From contig JACJYL010000001.1 of assembly GCA_020636105.1 (NCBI GenBank), positions 1,860,001 through 1,924,000 on the forward strand: a DNA stretch of 64,000 nt. The letters run 5' to 3'. The notes below the pieces were generated by a model. The model did no database searches. It was not told where the DNA came from and saw only the letters and a list, made by a program, of their open reading frames with translations. Source of the stretch: Lewinellaceae bacterium (GTDB lineage Bacteria; Bacteroidota; Bacteroidia; Chitinophagales; Saprospiraceae). Below are positions 15,757-24,622 of the stretch, one piece after another (position 1 is the first letter of the stretch; every line of letters begins with the position of its first letter). A program made the translations under genes and the position numbers.

Positions 15757-16383
15757 TCAGACCTTCCACAGCTCTGGCGCCTTGCGCCAGTCATTCAAAA
15801 CAGCCTTTTCGGATTCAGAAATGTACTGTTCTTTTGCGGCTTCGTCCAACAAAGCTTCATAATTACTCAGGGTCGTAAAAGGACAGTTGGCTTCTTCAAA
15901 AGCCCTATCAGCCTTTTCGAATCCATAGGTAAATATAGCCATTACTCCACTTACTTCAATATTTTCCTGTCTCAAAGCTTCCACTGCGGTCAAAACGCTG
16001 CCCCCGGTAGAGATAAGATCCTCGATCACCAGGGCCCTGTCTCCACTATTGACTTTGCCTTCAATTTGGTTTTGCCTTCCGTGCGCTTTGGCTTTTGAAC
16101 GAACATAAATAAAAGGAAGCCCCATTTTTTCGGCAACCAGGGCTCCGTGCGGAATCCCTGCTGTGGCTACGCCTACGACAACATCAATGGGTCCGAAAGC
16201 TTTGGCCTTTTCCACAAAGGCTTCCACCACTGCCTTCCTTATGTCAGGGTAGGAAAGAATCATCCTGTTGTCACAGTAAATGGGCGATTTCATTCCGGAA
16301 GCCCAGGTGAAGGGGTTTTGCGGACTCAATTTAATTGCATTAATTTGCAATAATTTCGATGCGATATTGGAAGCAATGCTCAT
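15757..16383 (-). CDS. pyrE: Orotate phosphoribosyltransferase
   Basis: Joins orotate and PRPP to OMP in pyrimidine synthesis. 208 aa; PRPP-binding motif ALVIEDLISTGGSV (117-130), flexible loop with KAKAHGRQNQIEG (97-109), and N-terminal F-TWASGMKSPIYCDNR. Divergent from the Nudix gene with 58 bp between starts. A minus-strand TACATTTG -7 box overlaps the Nudix ATG (16439-16446). The next pathway enzyme, pyrF, is at 21.7 kb. Confidence 0.96.
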   Translation of the reverse strand: MSIASNIASKLLQINAIKLSPQNPFTWASGMKSPIYCDNRMILSYPDIRKAVVEAFVEKAKAFGPIDVVVGVATAGIPHGALVAEKMGLPFIYVRSKAKAHGRQNQIEGKVNSGDRALVIEDLISTGGSVLTAVEALRQENIEVSGVMAIFTYGFEKADRAFEEANCPFTTLSNYEALLDEAAKEQYISESEKAVLNDWRKAPELWKV

Positions 16384-16441
16384 ATTGATTGATTATTCCA
16401 CTCCGGTTAATTGCCGGGGTACTCATAAAAATTGCCAGCAA

Positions 16442-17071
16442 ATGTACAAAATCTACATAAATGATACACCATTAGTTTTAATGGATGCCCGGGAAGTTCA
16501 AAATATTCCAAAGGCGGATGACAAAAATATGGTAGCCCGGTATCCCGGAAGCCATAGAATGCTGCTCAATTACATCGATATGCTGGAAAAGACCCGTCGC
16601 TTCGATTCGGTCACTTTATACCATGAAAATTACGACAAACTCGTTGAGGATTTCAAAAGACACTACAAAATTATCGAAGCAGCGGGAGGCCTGGTATTAA
16701 ATGCTGAAAACAAAATGTTGTTCATTTTCAGAATGGACTCCTGGGATTTACCTAAAGGCAAGATAGAGAAAGGCGAAGACCCTCCCACCGCAGCGGTCAG
16801 GGAAGTCCAGGAGGAAACCGGCATCGGGGAAATTGAAATTACCGGATCTGCCGGGCAAACCTGGCACACTTATCGTTCGGGGAAAGGCAATAGAATTCTT
16901 AAATGCACCCACTGGTATTTGATGAAAACTCCCGAATTCGATTTAACCCCCCAGAAAGAAGAAGACATTGAAATGGCCGAATGGATTGATCCGACAGAAT
17001 TTCTTCATTCTGACAAAATCGCCTATAAAAGCATCAACGATATCATCGAAAAAAATCTGGAAACCATTTAA
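16442..17071 (+). CDS. Nudix hydrolase
   Basis: 209 aa. A complete Nudix box G-x5-E-x7-REV-x-EE-x-G-I runs from G106 to I128 (GKIEKGED...REVQEETGI), which binds Mg and cleaves a nucleoside diphosphate-X bond. The N-terminal 75 residues form a separate small domain with no motif I recognise. Substrate cannot be deduced. The ATG at 16442 is used; the longer frame would run through pyrE. It is 17 bp upstream of the WG-repeat gene. Confidence 0.9.
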   Translation: MYKIYINDTPLVLMDAREVQNIPKADDKNMVARYPGSHRMLLNYIDMLEKTRRFDSVTLYHENYDKLVEDFKRHYKIIEAAGGLVLNAENKMLFIFRMDSWDLPKGKIEKGEDPPTAAVREVQEETGIGEIEITGSAGQTWHTYRSGKGNRILKCTHWYLMKTPEFDLTPQKEEDIEMAEWIDPTEFLHSDKIAYKSINDIIEKNLETI

Positions 17072-17088
17072 TTTAACGCCCAACGAAC

Positions 17089-19161
17089 ATGTACTTTTTT
17101 CAAAATTACCGGTTTTCTTTACCCGCTTTGGCAAAAATAGGATGGATTTTCTTCACCGCTTTTGTTATTCAGCCCTTACATGCCCAGGACAACCCCAAAA
17201 CCATTTTCGAACTGTTCCACCTAAAAAAAGGAGGATGTTCTTTTGAATCGCTTTTTGAAGAAGAGGAGGTGATCCGCGAGATTGGAGACGACATTCCGAT
17301 CCCCTATCCAGGAAAAGTGGAAGCACCCACCTCCCGGGAAGAGCTTTCCCTGATTTTGAAGGAATTTAAAAAGGTAACGGCCAATATCGATGATGGGTTC
17401 GCCAACAGGCAGGTTGTCCTCAAAAACGGTAACTCCTGTTTTAAAAAAGATGAAAAGTGGGGCCTGAAAAGTGAGGAAGGTAAAATCCTGCTCAAGCCAC
17501 AATTTGACTATATTTTCAGCGACACCCTGGTCGGAGGTTTTTTAGGTTATACAAACGGAAAGTGCAATTATTACGATGAAAAAGGAAAACCGCTGCTCCG
17601 TGAAAATTATTACCATATAAGTCCCTTGGATCGAAATGCTTTTGTGGTTCGTACCCTTGAGGGAGTAGGCCTGATTGTCAATGGGGAAATGGTTGTGGAA
17701 CCTGATAAGGAAACCATCCAAAGGCTTACCAGTGGAAATACTATTTATTACAAAATTAAATCGGCGCGAAAAGGTGAATACCTGCTGCTCAATGATTTTC
17801 AGACAGAGGTTCCTTTTCCGGCCTGGGAAACGGCCTGGTTTTCCGGCGAAGATTATATCGTTTTCCGAAATAATATCCTCGACCTCAAAAACAAAAGAGC
17901 CCTTATCTGCGAAGAGGATTATGTTTTTGAATTGCTCGATGAGGATCAAAAAATGGCTTCCATCCAAAGATCCGGAGACCGCGAAGTTCACCTTATCGAT
18001 CTCGCGGGAAACCTCCTCTCCCAACAGGTTTTTGCCTACCTCGGCAAATTTTCTGAAAACGGTATTGCCATGGCGGCCATCCGCAATCCTGGCCAGGGAC
18101 GATACCAGCTTTTCGGACTGATAGACCGCACGGGGCAATGGGTTTTACCGCCAACCTATAATAACATTTTCGATATTGACGACTATTGGGTCATCCAGGA
18201 TACGGAATACAAAACAGGGGTTCTGGATGGAAAAGGTAAAGTGCTGCTTCCCCGGGAATACAGTTTTGTCGCCCAACTTGAAGGGCCGCAAGTGATGGTC
18301 ACCAAAAATACAAATGAAGGGAACGTTTTAAAAAAGGAAAGCCGGGTCATCAACCTTGAAACGGGAGTGACCCTGAAAGACGGGCTGGATTATTCTATGT
18401 TGAGAGTATTTTCCCTCTGCGGGAAAAAATTCTACCTGGCATCTGTCCAAAATGGCGAACAGGCCCTTGATGAATCCTTTCGTCCCGTGACACCGGTACA
18501 TCAGCGGTTGCTTGTTTCCCAGGGGTACCTCATCGGGGCCGGAGTCAACAATCAAAAAAGGCGAAGAGAAAAGGTGCTTTACGACTGTGAAGGAAATGTG
18601 ATTTCTTTTAATATTAATGGCCATAAGGTCGATACCCTATCCGAATTCAACCGTCTGGAAGATGGCATGCTGTACGTTACCCTGTTGGACAACAGCAATT
18701 ACCTGATCACCACAAAAGATGCTCCCAAAGCACTGGATCCATATATCAATTCGTTTGCCAAAGCCAATTTTGGGGACTTTTATATTGTCAATTCATTCAG
18801 GATCAGTCGTACGGGCATGATGGACGCAAAGGGCAATATGGTTTTACCCTACAAATTTGAATTTTTAAGCCCCTTTGAAGCCGATACCCGGATGGCCGTT
18901 TTCAAAACACCGGACAATAAATCAGGATTGATCACCACTAAAGGAGACTTACTTATGGAAGACCTTTATGACAGTATTAATTACCTCGGTTTTGGACTTT
19001 ATGCTGTTCAAAAAGACAAAAAATTCGGCCTCGTCGACAAAAGCGGGAGAGAAATATTGCCGATCGAATACAGTTACATTTATCAAACCAAGGGAATGGT
19101 ACGGGCATCAAAAGGTAAATATTTTGAATTGTATGACACCATGGGGAATCGAGTGAAATGA
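17089..19161 (+). CDS. Secreted WG-repeat protein
   Basis: 690 aa with an N-terminal signal sequence (hydrophobic about 16-30, ending QPLHAQ) and a long series of WG-type beta repeats. Each has a K-W/F-G-L core, for example KWGLKSEEGKILLKPQFDYI and KFGLVDKSGREILPIEYSYI. WG repeats are thought to bind or scaffold other proteins; the specific role is unknown. The stop at 19159-19161 comes right after the last repeat. The -1/+1 frame continues open for 47 codons beyond it (see finding). Likely cotranscribed with the Nudix gene. Confidence 0.85.
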   Translation: MYFFQNYRFSLPALAKIGWIFFTAFVIQPLHAQDNPKTIFELFHLKKGGCSFESLFEEEEVIREIGDDIPIPYPGKVEAPTSREELSLILKEFKKVTANIDDGFANRQVVLKNGNSCFKKDEKWGLKSEEGKILLKPQFDYIFSDTLVGGFLGYTNGKCNYYDEKGKPLLRENYYHISPLDRNAFVVRTLEGVGLIVNGEMVVEPDKETIQRLTSGNTIYYKIKSARKGEYLLLNDFQTEVPFPAWETAWFSGEDYIVFRNNILDLKNKRALICEEDYVFELLDEDQKMASIQRSGDREVHLIDLAGNLLSQQVFAYLGKFSENGIAMAAIRNPGQGRYQLFGLIDRTGQWVLPPTYNNIFDIDDYWVIQDTEYKTGVLDGKGKVLLPREYSFVAQLEGPQVMVTKNTNEGNVLKKESRVINLETGVTLKDGLDYSMLRVFSLCGKKFYLASVQNGEQALDESFRPVTPVHQRLLVSQGYLIGAGVNNQKRRREKVLYDCEGNVISFNINGHKVDTLSEFNRLEDGMLYVTLLDNSNYLITTKDAPKALDPYINSFAKANFGDFYIVNSFRISRTGMMDAKGNMVLPYKFEFLSPFEADTRMAVFKTPDNKSGLITTKGDLLMEDLYDSINYLGFGLYAVQKDKKFGLVDKSGREILPIEYSYIYQTKGMVRASKGKYFELYDTMGNRVK

Positions 19162-19617
19162 TATCAAAAAAGACCTCCTGAATGAATTCAATGACTTTTT
19201 TTGTGACTTTCGCAATCGCTACGACAATTTTCTGTCCAAAATCCAAAAACATCAAAAGATAGTCTTCGAACAGCATAATTTTCTTCCTGATTTCCAGGAT
19301 TCCAATTGAATAAAACCCAAAGAAAAATCCTAATTAAACAACCCGTTCTATCTAAACACCCCCAACAAGAGCCTGGTTAATTTTTTTTTGAAAAAAATTC
19401 CTTTTCACACAATAAAAACCCTTTGATTTCGGTTAACATAGAACTACGGCGGAAAGTACGCTAAAGTAATTGCGAAATTTTATATTGACAGACATAAACA
19501 CACTCCTTCTTACCAAATAAAATTTCTGACTACATACCCTTTCGGAACAATAATTTGAATTATTGCCAAAAACCCACAAAGCATCCTACAAATTAAGCAA
19601 TTCACAAAAAAAACCTG
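19162..19617. other. Intergenic region with an open frame remnant
   Basis: From 19157 to 19312 the frame shifted relative to the WG gene is open and encodes a hydrophilic stretch (NDIKKDLLNEFND...FLPDFQDSN, stop) without a start codon. After about 19310 I see only AT-rich DNA leading into the promoter of the 19666 gene. Confidence 0.4.
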
Positions 19618-19625
19618 TACATTTG
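19618..19625 (+). promoter_or_regulatory. -7 box of the 19666 gene
   Basis: TACATTTG followed by GCAG, 41 bp before the ATG. Clean TAnnTTTG match; -33 not obvious. Confidence 0.5.
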
Positions 19626-19665
19626 CAGCCGTTAATCCCATTTACATTAAAAATTAAACTCTGTC

Positions 19666-20046
19666 ATGCAAAAAAAATTCGTTTTTCTGGCTTTCCTGCT
19701 TAGCCTTGGGTTTACACAAATTGGTCTTGGTCAAAGTTCTTCTTTAACTTCAGATGCGATCAACCCTTCCTCCGTTGAAAAGTCTTTCGAAGTGAATGAA
19801 GACTGGTCGTTTTATTCAGATGAAGAGAACAAATTGTTCTACATTGATTTTGAAAACATTTCCGCCAATCTTAGCGATATCATCGTTAAAAATGCCGATG
19901 GAAAAGTTTTGTTCAAAGAAGATGTCTTCGATCTTCCCGTTAACACCATTTACGAATTGGATCTGAGCGGGTATGCGGCCGGCAATTATGAAATTGAATT
20001 ACGTTCCTTTACCAATGTAATGAGAAAGTCCTTCAAAATAAAATAA
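19666..20046 (+). CDS. Small secreted beta-sandwich protein
   Basis: 126 aa: signal peptide ending FTQIGLGQ, then one beta-rich domain. Its C-terminal half (ELDLSGYAAGNYEIELRSF, ending RKSFKIK) has the look of a T9SS type A sorting domain or a DUF3244-like Ig fold ('LxGYxxGxYxIxL'). Because the whole mature protein is about one such domain, it may be a free-standing periplasmic domain rather than a cargo tail. It is monocistronic: own promoter and strong terminator. Confidence 0.75.
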   Translation: MQKKFVFLAFLLSLGFTQIGLGQSSSLTSDAINPSSVEKSFEVNEDWSFYSDEENKLFYIDFENISANLSDIIVKNADGKVLFKEDVFDLPVNTIYELDLSGYAAGNYEIELRSFTNVMRKSFKIK

Positions 20047-20065
20047 GCAGAAAAACCTTTCCGGT

Positions 20066-20103
20066 AAAAAAGCCGCTCATCTTGAAAGATGAGCGGCTTT
20101 TTT
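20066..20103 (+). terminator. Strong rho-independent terminator
   Basis: AGCCGCTCATCT (20071-20082) pairs with its complement ending at 20098, flanked by A5 and T6, so it may work in both directions. It lies 20 bp after the stop of the 19666 gene. Confidence 0.92.
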
Positions 20104-20188
20104 ATTGGGATTAACTCAAAAAAAACCTTCTTATTTAGAATTAATCAAAAAAAGGAGTCAAAATCAAATTTTTTCCTAACCATTGTTT

Positions 20189-20196
20189 TACTTTTG
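20189..20196 (+). promoter_or_regulatory. -7 box of the mrp operon
   Basis: TACTTTTG, 25 bp upstream of the mrp ATG at 20222. Confidence 0.5.
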
Positions 20197-20221
20197 TTGT
20201 TCAAATAAACAAAACACAAAA

Positions 20222-21346
20222 ATGAGTATTGAAACTTCCGTTATCATAAAAACACTGGCAAAAGTAATTGACCCGGGTTCCGGACAAGACCTGATCACTA
20301 TGAGTATGGTGAGGGATCTTGCCATTGAGGGAAAAAAAGTAAGCTTTGTAGTGGAAGTCCGTAAACTGGATAACGATAAAAAGCAACAACTCAACTTTGC
20401 TTGTATAGAAGCAATCCAGCAGGTATATCCTGATGCTGATGTTCATGTACACATGGCAGGACAGGGCCAACAGGCTCCACCACAACCGGGCATGCAACAG
20501 AATTTCGGCCCTCCTAACCCGCTTCCACAAGTCAAAAATGTAATCGCCATTGCTTCCGGAAAAGGAGGTGTTGGAAAATCTACTGTTGCTGTCAACCTCG
20601 CACTAGCGCTCAAAGCCACAGGCGCAAAGGTCGGATTGATCGATGCTGACCTTTACGGCCCTTCCATTCCTACGATGATGGGACTGAAAGGAGAAAGGCC
20701 AAAAATTCAGGATGTTTACGGCTCGCCCAAGATCATCCCGTTAGAAGCTTACGGCATTCCGGTCATTTCCATAGGCTTTATTGTTGAACCTGAGCAAGCC
20801 GTAGTTTTGCGCGGCCCGAGACTGGCAGGAATCCTGGGCCAGTTTATCAATGATTGTATATGGCCGGAGTTGGATTACCTCATGATCGACCTTCCTCCGG
20901 GAACCGGTGACATCCAACTAACGCTCGTTCAAAGTGTTCCTGTTACCGGAGCTATCATGGTGACCACCCCTCAGGAAGTAGCGGTAGCGGATGCCATCAA
21001 AGCGCTGAACATGTTTCTCAATCCGACGATTAATGTGCCTATTTTAGGAGTGGTCGAAAATATGTCATGGTTTACCCCTGAAGAATTACCCAATAATCAA
21101 TACAAAATCTTTGGTGAAGGGGGAGGTCAAAAACTGGCAGAATTTGGTAAAACCAAGTTATTGGGGCAAGTTCCGATCGTAATGGGCGTAAGAACCGGTG
21201 GCGATAACGGAAAACCCGTCGTAATGGAAAATAATAACCCCGCTGCAGAGGCTTTCAAGTTGATCGCCCAAAATGTGGTCGACCAGGTGGCATGGAGGAA
21301 TAAAACCCAGGATCCAACGGAGATGGTGAAGATCACCACGCAATAA
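20222..21346 (+). CDS. Mrp/ApbC (Nbp35-like) Fe-S cluster carrier ATPase
   Basis: 374 aa. An N-terminal DUF59/MIP18-like domain (about 1-80) is followed by a Pro/Gln linker and a ParA-type ATPase with deviant P-loop GKGGVGKS (113-120). Members assemble and pass on Fe-S clusters. The CxxC usually found in E. coli-type homologues after 'ENMS' is absent here: the loop reads ENMSWFTPEELPNNQYKIFG. The start at 20222 removes a Cys-rich leader that would overlap the promoter. It is followed by a NifU-domain gene (56 bp), which fits an Fe-S role. Confidence 0.92.
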   Translation: MSIETSVIIKTLAKVIDPGSGQDLITMSMVRDLAIEGKKVSFVVEVRKLDNDKKQQLNFACIEAIQQVYPDADVHVHMAGQGQQAPPQPGMQQNFGPPNPLPQVKNVIAIASGKGGVGKSTVAVNLALALKATGAKVGLIDADLYGPSIPTMMGLKGERPKIQDVYGSPKIIPLEAYGIPVISIGFIVEPEQAVVLRGPRLAGILGQFINDCIWPELDYLMIDLPPGTGDIQLTLVQSVPVTGAIMVTTPQEVAVADAIKALNMFLNPTINVPILGVVENMSWFTPEELPNNQYKIFGEGGGQKLAEFGKTKLLGQVPIVMGVRTGGDNGKPVVMENNNPAAEAFKLIAQNVVDQVAWRNKTQDPTEMVKITTQ

Positions 21347-21402
21347 ACAGGAGACGGTGGACGGTCGGCAATTTTGGAAAAAATTAATTAAATATCATTC
21401 AT

Positions 21403-21660
21403 ATGCAAATCACTGAAAGGCAGGAATTACGGGAACGAGTGAATCACGCACTCGATACAGTTCGCCCACACCTTGCCATTGATGGCGGAGATGTGGAAAT
21501 TGTTGAGGTTACGGACGATTTTGTCGTGAAGATCAAATGGCTCGGCAACTGCCAGGGCTGCAACATGTCCGAAATGACTTTGCGTGCCGGATTGGAACAA
21601 GCCATTAAAAACAGCATACCGGAAATCAGGTCGGTTGAAGAATGGAGTGAGGAGGGGTAG
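21403..21660 (+). CDS. NifU C-terminal-domain Fe-S scaffold protein
   Basis: 85 aa, essentially one NifU C-terminal (Nfu) domain: LAIDGGDVEIVEV (24-36) and the cluster-binding NCQGCNMSEMTL with C50 and C53. A cytosolic Fe-S carrier. Same strand between mrp and pyrF; likely the same transcript as mrp. Confidence 0.93.
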   Translation: MQITERQELRERVNHALDTVRPHLAIDGGDVEIVEVTDDFVVKIKWLGNCQGCNMSEMTLRAGLEQAIKNSIPEIRSVEEWSEEG

Positions 21661-21696
21661 TTGCTGGTTGCTGGTTATAAACAATAAACGTCCGGA

Positions 21697-22521
21697 ATGA
21701 CAAGAGCAGGATTATTTGAACAGATAAAATTAAAGCGCAGTTATCTCTGCGTTGGGCTGGATACCGATTTGAACAAAATTCCCAAACATTTGCTCAAATT
21801 TGAAGATCCGGTTTTTGAATTCAATAAAGCCATCATTGACGCCACCAAAGATCTTTGTGTAGCCTACAAACCCAACATAGCTTTTTATGAAGCTTTGGGG
21901 CCAAAGGGCTGGTTATCTTTGGAAAAAACCCTGGAATATATTCCTTCCTCTCACTTCACCATTGCCGATGCCAAACGCGGCGATATAGGCAACACCTCCA
22001 AATTATACGCCAGGGCTTTTTTTGAAAACATGAGCTTTGACTCGGTTACAGTGGCTCCGTATATGGGAGAAGATTCCGTGATGCCTTTTCTCGAATTTGA
22101 AGGCAAATGGGTGATCCTGCTGGCTTTGACCTCCAATAAAGGCAGCGATGATTTTCAATTTCTCCAAAACAGTACCGATCAAAAGCCTCTTTATGAAAAG
22201 GTGATGCGCAAAGCCATGGAATGGAGCAGCGCGGAAAACCTCATGTTCGTCACCGGAGCCACACATCCGGAAAAATTTAAGGAATTACGAAGCATTGCGC
22301 CTGGCCACTTTTTCCTGGTACCTGGCATCGGGGCCCAGGGAGGCGATCTGCAGGCCGTCAGCGAATATGGCATGAATGATCATATCGGTTTACTGGTCAA
22401 TTCCTCCCGCGGCATCATTTATGCCGGACAGGGAGAGGATTTTGCTGAAAAAGCACAGGAGGCCGCTAAAGAGGTGCAGGGGCAGATGGAAGAAATCCTC
22501 CGGACAAAATTCAGTCTCTGA
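21697..22521 (+). CDS. pyrF: Orotidine 5'-phosphate decarboxylase (type 2)
   Basis: Converts OMP to UMP. 274 aa, the longer type-2 subfamily. Catalytic DAKRGDIGNT (91-100; Asp91, Lys93, Asp96), N-terminal CVGLDTDLNKIP (18-29) and phosphate-binding VPGIGAQGGD followed by NSSRGI. It follows the Nfu gene by 36 bp, with the PAP2 gene 1 bp after its stop. Confidence 0.96.
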   Translation: MTRAGLFEQIKLKRSYLCVGLDTDLNKIPKHLLKFEDPVFEFNKAIIDATKDLCVAYKPNIAFYEALGPKGWLSLEKTLEYIPSSHFTIADAKRGDIGNTSKLYARAFFENMSFDSVTVAPYMGEDSVMPFLEFEGKWVILLALTSNKGSDDFQFLQNSTDQKPLYEKVMRKAMEWSSAENLMFVTGATHPEKFKELRSIAPGHFFLVPGIGAQGGDLQAVSEYGMNDHIGLLVNSSRGIIYAGQGEDFAEKAQEAAKEVQGQMEEILRTKFSL

Positions 22522-22522
22522 T

Positions 22523-23245
22523 ATGAAAATCACCTGGTTGCTGCTTTTTATATCCTTAGGTTTATACGGCCAGCCATCAGCCCTCCCCCTTTCACCGAAA
22601 CGCGATTCCTCTCATTTTTCACGAAAAATGATTATCCCTGTTGCGTTAATGGTTACAGGAATCATGACCAGCAATAGTCCATTTGAAAAATCACTTCATA
22701 CTGATATTCGAAATGCAGTAGGCAATGATTTTGATTTGGGAATAGACGATTACTTTCAATATGCCCCCATCGCTGAAATGTATTTGGCAGATATTTGGGG
22801 GGCAAAATCTAAAAACCACTGGTTTGATCAAACCAAAAATTTATTGCTTGCAGATTTAATTACGGGAACCCTGGTTTTTTCTATAAAGAAAATTACGGCC
22901 AAAAGAAGACCGAATGGAGCTGATCTTTCATTTCCTTCCGGGCATACTACCTTTGCGTTTGCCAATGCAGGAGTTTTGTACCACGAATTTAAAGACAATC
23001 ACCCTATCCTCGCCTACAGCGGTTTTGCATTCTCGACGACTACCGGCCTTTTTAGAATGTTGAATGACAAACACTGGCTATCCGACGTATTGTTCGGAGC
23101 AGGACTTGGACTTTGCATCCCCATTTTAATCTATCACTTTGAACCCTTAAAAAACTGGAATCCTTTTCATAAAAAAGTCAATCTGATCCTTCAATCCAAA
23201 ATAAAAAATAAAGGGTATGAGTTTTACCTTTGCTATCAATTCTAA
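22523..23245 (+). CDS. PAP2-family phosphatase, membrane/periplasmic
   Basis: 240 aa with signal sequence (MKITWLLLFISLGLYGQ). The three PAP2 phosphatase motifs are KKITAKRRP (K-x6-RP), PSGHT and RMLNDKHWLSD (SRxxxxxHxxxD type). The first Arg of the third motif is kept, its Ser is not. Such enzymes dephosphorylate lipids such as undecaprenyl pyrophosphate or PGP; substrate not deducible. The ATG at 22523 is one base after the pyrF stop. The longer overlapping frame is rejected because it has no signal peptide and is out of character. Confidence 0.88.
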   Translation: MKITWLLLFISLGLYGQPSALPLSPKRDSSHFSRKMIIPVALMVTGIMTSNSPFEKSLHTDIRNAVGNDFDLGIDDYFQYAPIAEMYLADIWGAKSKNHWFDQTKNLLLADLITGTLVFSIKKITAKRRPNGADLSFPSGHTTFAFANAGVLYHEFKDNHPILAYSGFAFSTTTGLFRMLNDKHWLSDVLFGAGLGLCIPILIYHFEPLKNWNPFHKKVNLILQSKIKNKGYEFYLCYQF

Positions 23246-23282
23246 GCAGGATTAAAATGGGTTGAAATTTGAGTCTCAACAA

Positions 23283-23441
23283 ATGATTATTTCAGTTGAT
23301 GAATTAAAAGTTAATGGCGAAAAAGAAATTAGGATCAGCTTAAATGAAGGAGTGACTTTAATTGATTTCGTTGTGATAAGATATCCCCTCCACAAAAGAA
23401 TCTGGTTCGGGATAAAAAGGTTTTTTACCTGGCGGAAATAA
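23283..23441 (+). CDS. Candidate 52-aa small ORF, unknown
   Basis: ATG-to-TAA frame with a plausible composition: acidic amphipathic first half (DELKVNGEKEIRISLNEGV) and basic aromatic end (HKRIWFGIKRFFTWRK). It lies 37 bp after the PAP2 gene and before a strong terminator. It could be a small gene or the remnant of a longer one. No family recognised. Confidence 0.35.
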   Translation: MIISVDELKVNGEKEIRISLNEGVTLIDFVVIRYPLHKRIWFGIKRFFTWRK

Positions 23442-23472
23442 AATCCCAACAGTTATTCAAACAATTATACTC

Positions 23473-23529
23473 GCCGCAAATAAAAGAAGGCACAAAGAAA
23501 AAATCTTCGTGCCTTCTTTTATTTGCGGC
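23473..23529. terminator. Bidirectional terminator with a perfect 21-bp stem
   Basis: 23473-23493 and 23509-23529 are exact complements around a 15-nt loop, with A/T-rich tracts inside the stem ends. It separates the plus-strand PAP2 gene from the minus-strand IscA-type gene and probably serves both. Confidence 0.85.
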
Positions 23530-23550
23530 AATTATATACTACTTAAAAGC

Positions 23551-23904
23551 TTACGCTTCAAAGGAAGTACCACATCCACAGGTGGACTTCGCATTCGGAT
23601 TGTTGAACGAGAACCCTCTGTTATTCAGTCCCTCCACCCAATCAATCTCCATGCCCATCAAATACAAGGCGTGTGCTTTTTGCATAAAAACGGTAAATCC
23701 ACCTATTTCAAAAATATCATCTCCTTCCTGCGGGGCATCAAATCCCAAAATGTACGAAAAGCCGGAACAGCCCCCACCTTTTACCCCCACACGTAAACCG
23801 TGGCCTGCAGGAATGTCCTGCTCTTCGAAAATATGCTTCAGTTGGACAATTGCTGATTCGGTAATGACTACAGGAGCCGTTGTTGTGGTATTTTCAGTGC
23901 TCAT
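23551..23904 (-). CDS. A-type Fe-S carrier (IscA/SufA/ErpA family)
   Basis: 117 aa. HesB-like fold with the three conserved Cys: C46 in GGGCSGFSY and C109/C111 in STCGCGTSF. Receives and delivers Fe-S clusters. Convergent with PAP2. It is within 4 kb of Mrp and Nfu, so the window holds three Fe-S maturation factors, though not in one operon. Confidence 0.95.
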   Translation of the reverse strand: MSTENTTTTAPVVITESAIVQLKHIFEEQDIPAGHGLRVGVKGGGCSGFSYILGFDAPQEGDDIFEIGGFTVFMQKAHALYLMGMEIDWVEGLNNRGFSFNNPNAKSTCGCGTSFEA

Positions 23905-24090
23905 TACAATCTTTTTTTATTACTTTTTATGTCTTGGATCTTAAACTAACGGAAAAATATAAATTAAAACTGATAATCTACAAATTTCAAACTCACTTTT
24001 TTTAAACCAATTAATTAACAGATAGTTGCACTTACTTACAATTATTTTGGCAACAAAGACTAAATTTACGTTTTCAATCTAGATTCAAAT

Positions 24091-24612
24091 ATGGAAACAG
24101 TTTTAGAGATCATCAAATTGACGGTTCCGGCCCTCATCGTTTTTTTAACGGTTTATTATTTACTTAAAAAGTTTATTGAGGGGCAGGAAAGAATGAAAAT
24201 GCTGGAGATCAAGGAAAAGCAACAACAAACTTCCACCCCGATGCGATTGCAGGCCTACGAGCGACTTTCCTTGTTTTGCGAAAGGATAAGCATTCAGAGC
24301 CTGGTACTCCGGTTGAATAAAAACGGCCTGAGTGCCGCTGAATTTCAAATTTCCTTACTCCTGGCCATACAGCAGGAATACGAGCATAATATCACCCAGC
24401 AGGTTTATGTATCCGAAAAACTTTGGAGCATCATCAAAATGGCCAAAGACGATGCCGTCAATTTCGTCAGCCTCGTCGCGGAATCCGTTGATCCAAAAGC
24501 CAATGCAATGGATTTAGCCAACTCGCTGATGGACTACCAGGGGAAACGACCTACAAGCGGGCAGGATCAGGCCCTTATTGCCATAAAAAAGGAAGCCTCC
24601 CTGATTTTTTAA
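24091..24612 (+). CDS. Conserved membrane-anchored hypothetical protein
   Basis: 173 aa: one N-terminal transmembrane helix (about 8-28, VPALIVFLTVYYLLKKF), a charged coiled-coil-prone segment (29-50) and a helical cytosolic domain (LQAYERLSLFCERIS...). I recall this as a common Bacteroidetes family without known function (DUF7935-like; not certain). It lies 10 bp before the LytTR regulator, so the two are likely one operon and this may be linked to its signalling. Confidence 0.75.
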   Translation: METVLEIIKLTVPALIVFLTVYYLLKKFIEGQERMKMLEIKEKQQQTSTPMRLQAYERLSLFCERISIQSLVLRLNKNGLSAAEFQISLLLAIQQEYEHNITQQVYVSEKLWSIIKMAKDDAVNFVSLVAESVDPKANAMDLANSLMDYQGKRPTSGQDQALIAIKKEASLIF

Positions 24613-24622
24613 TCAAAGTATT

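Noticed and set aside
17542..18138. 198-aa minus-strand frame
   Set aside because: Antisense within the WG-repeat gene; no recognisable features.
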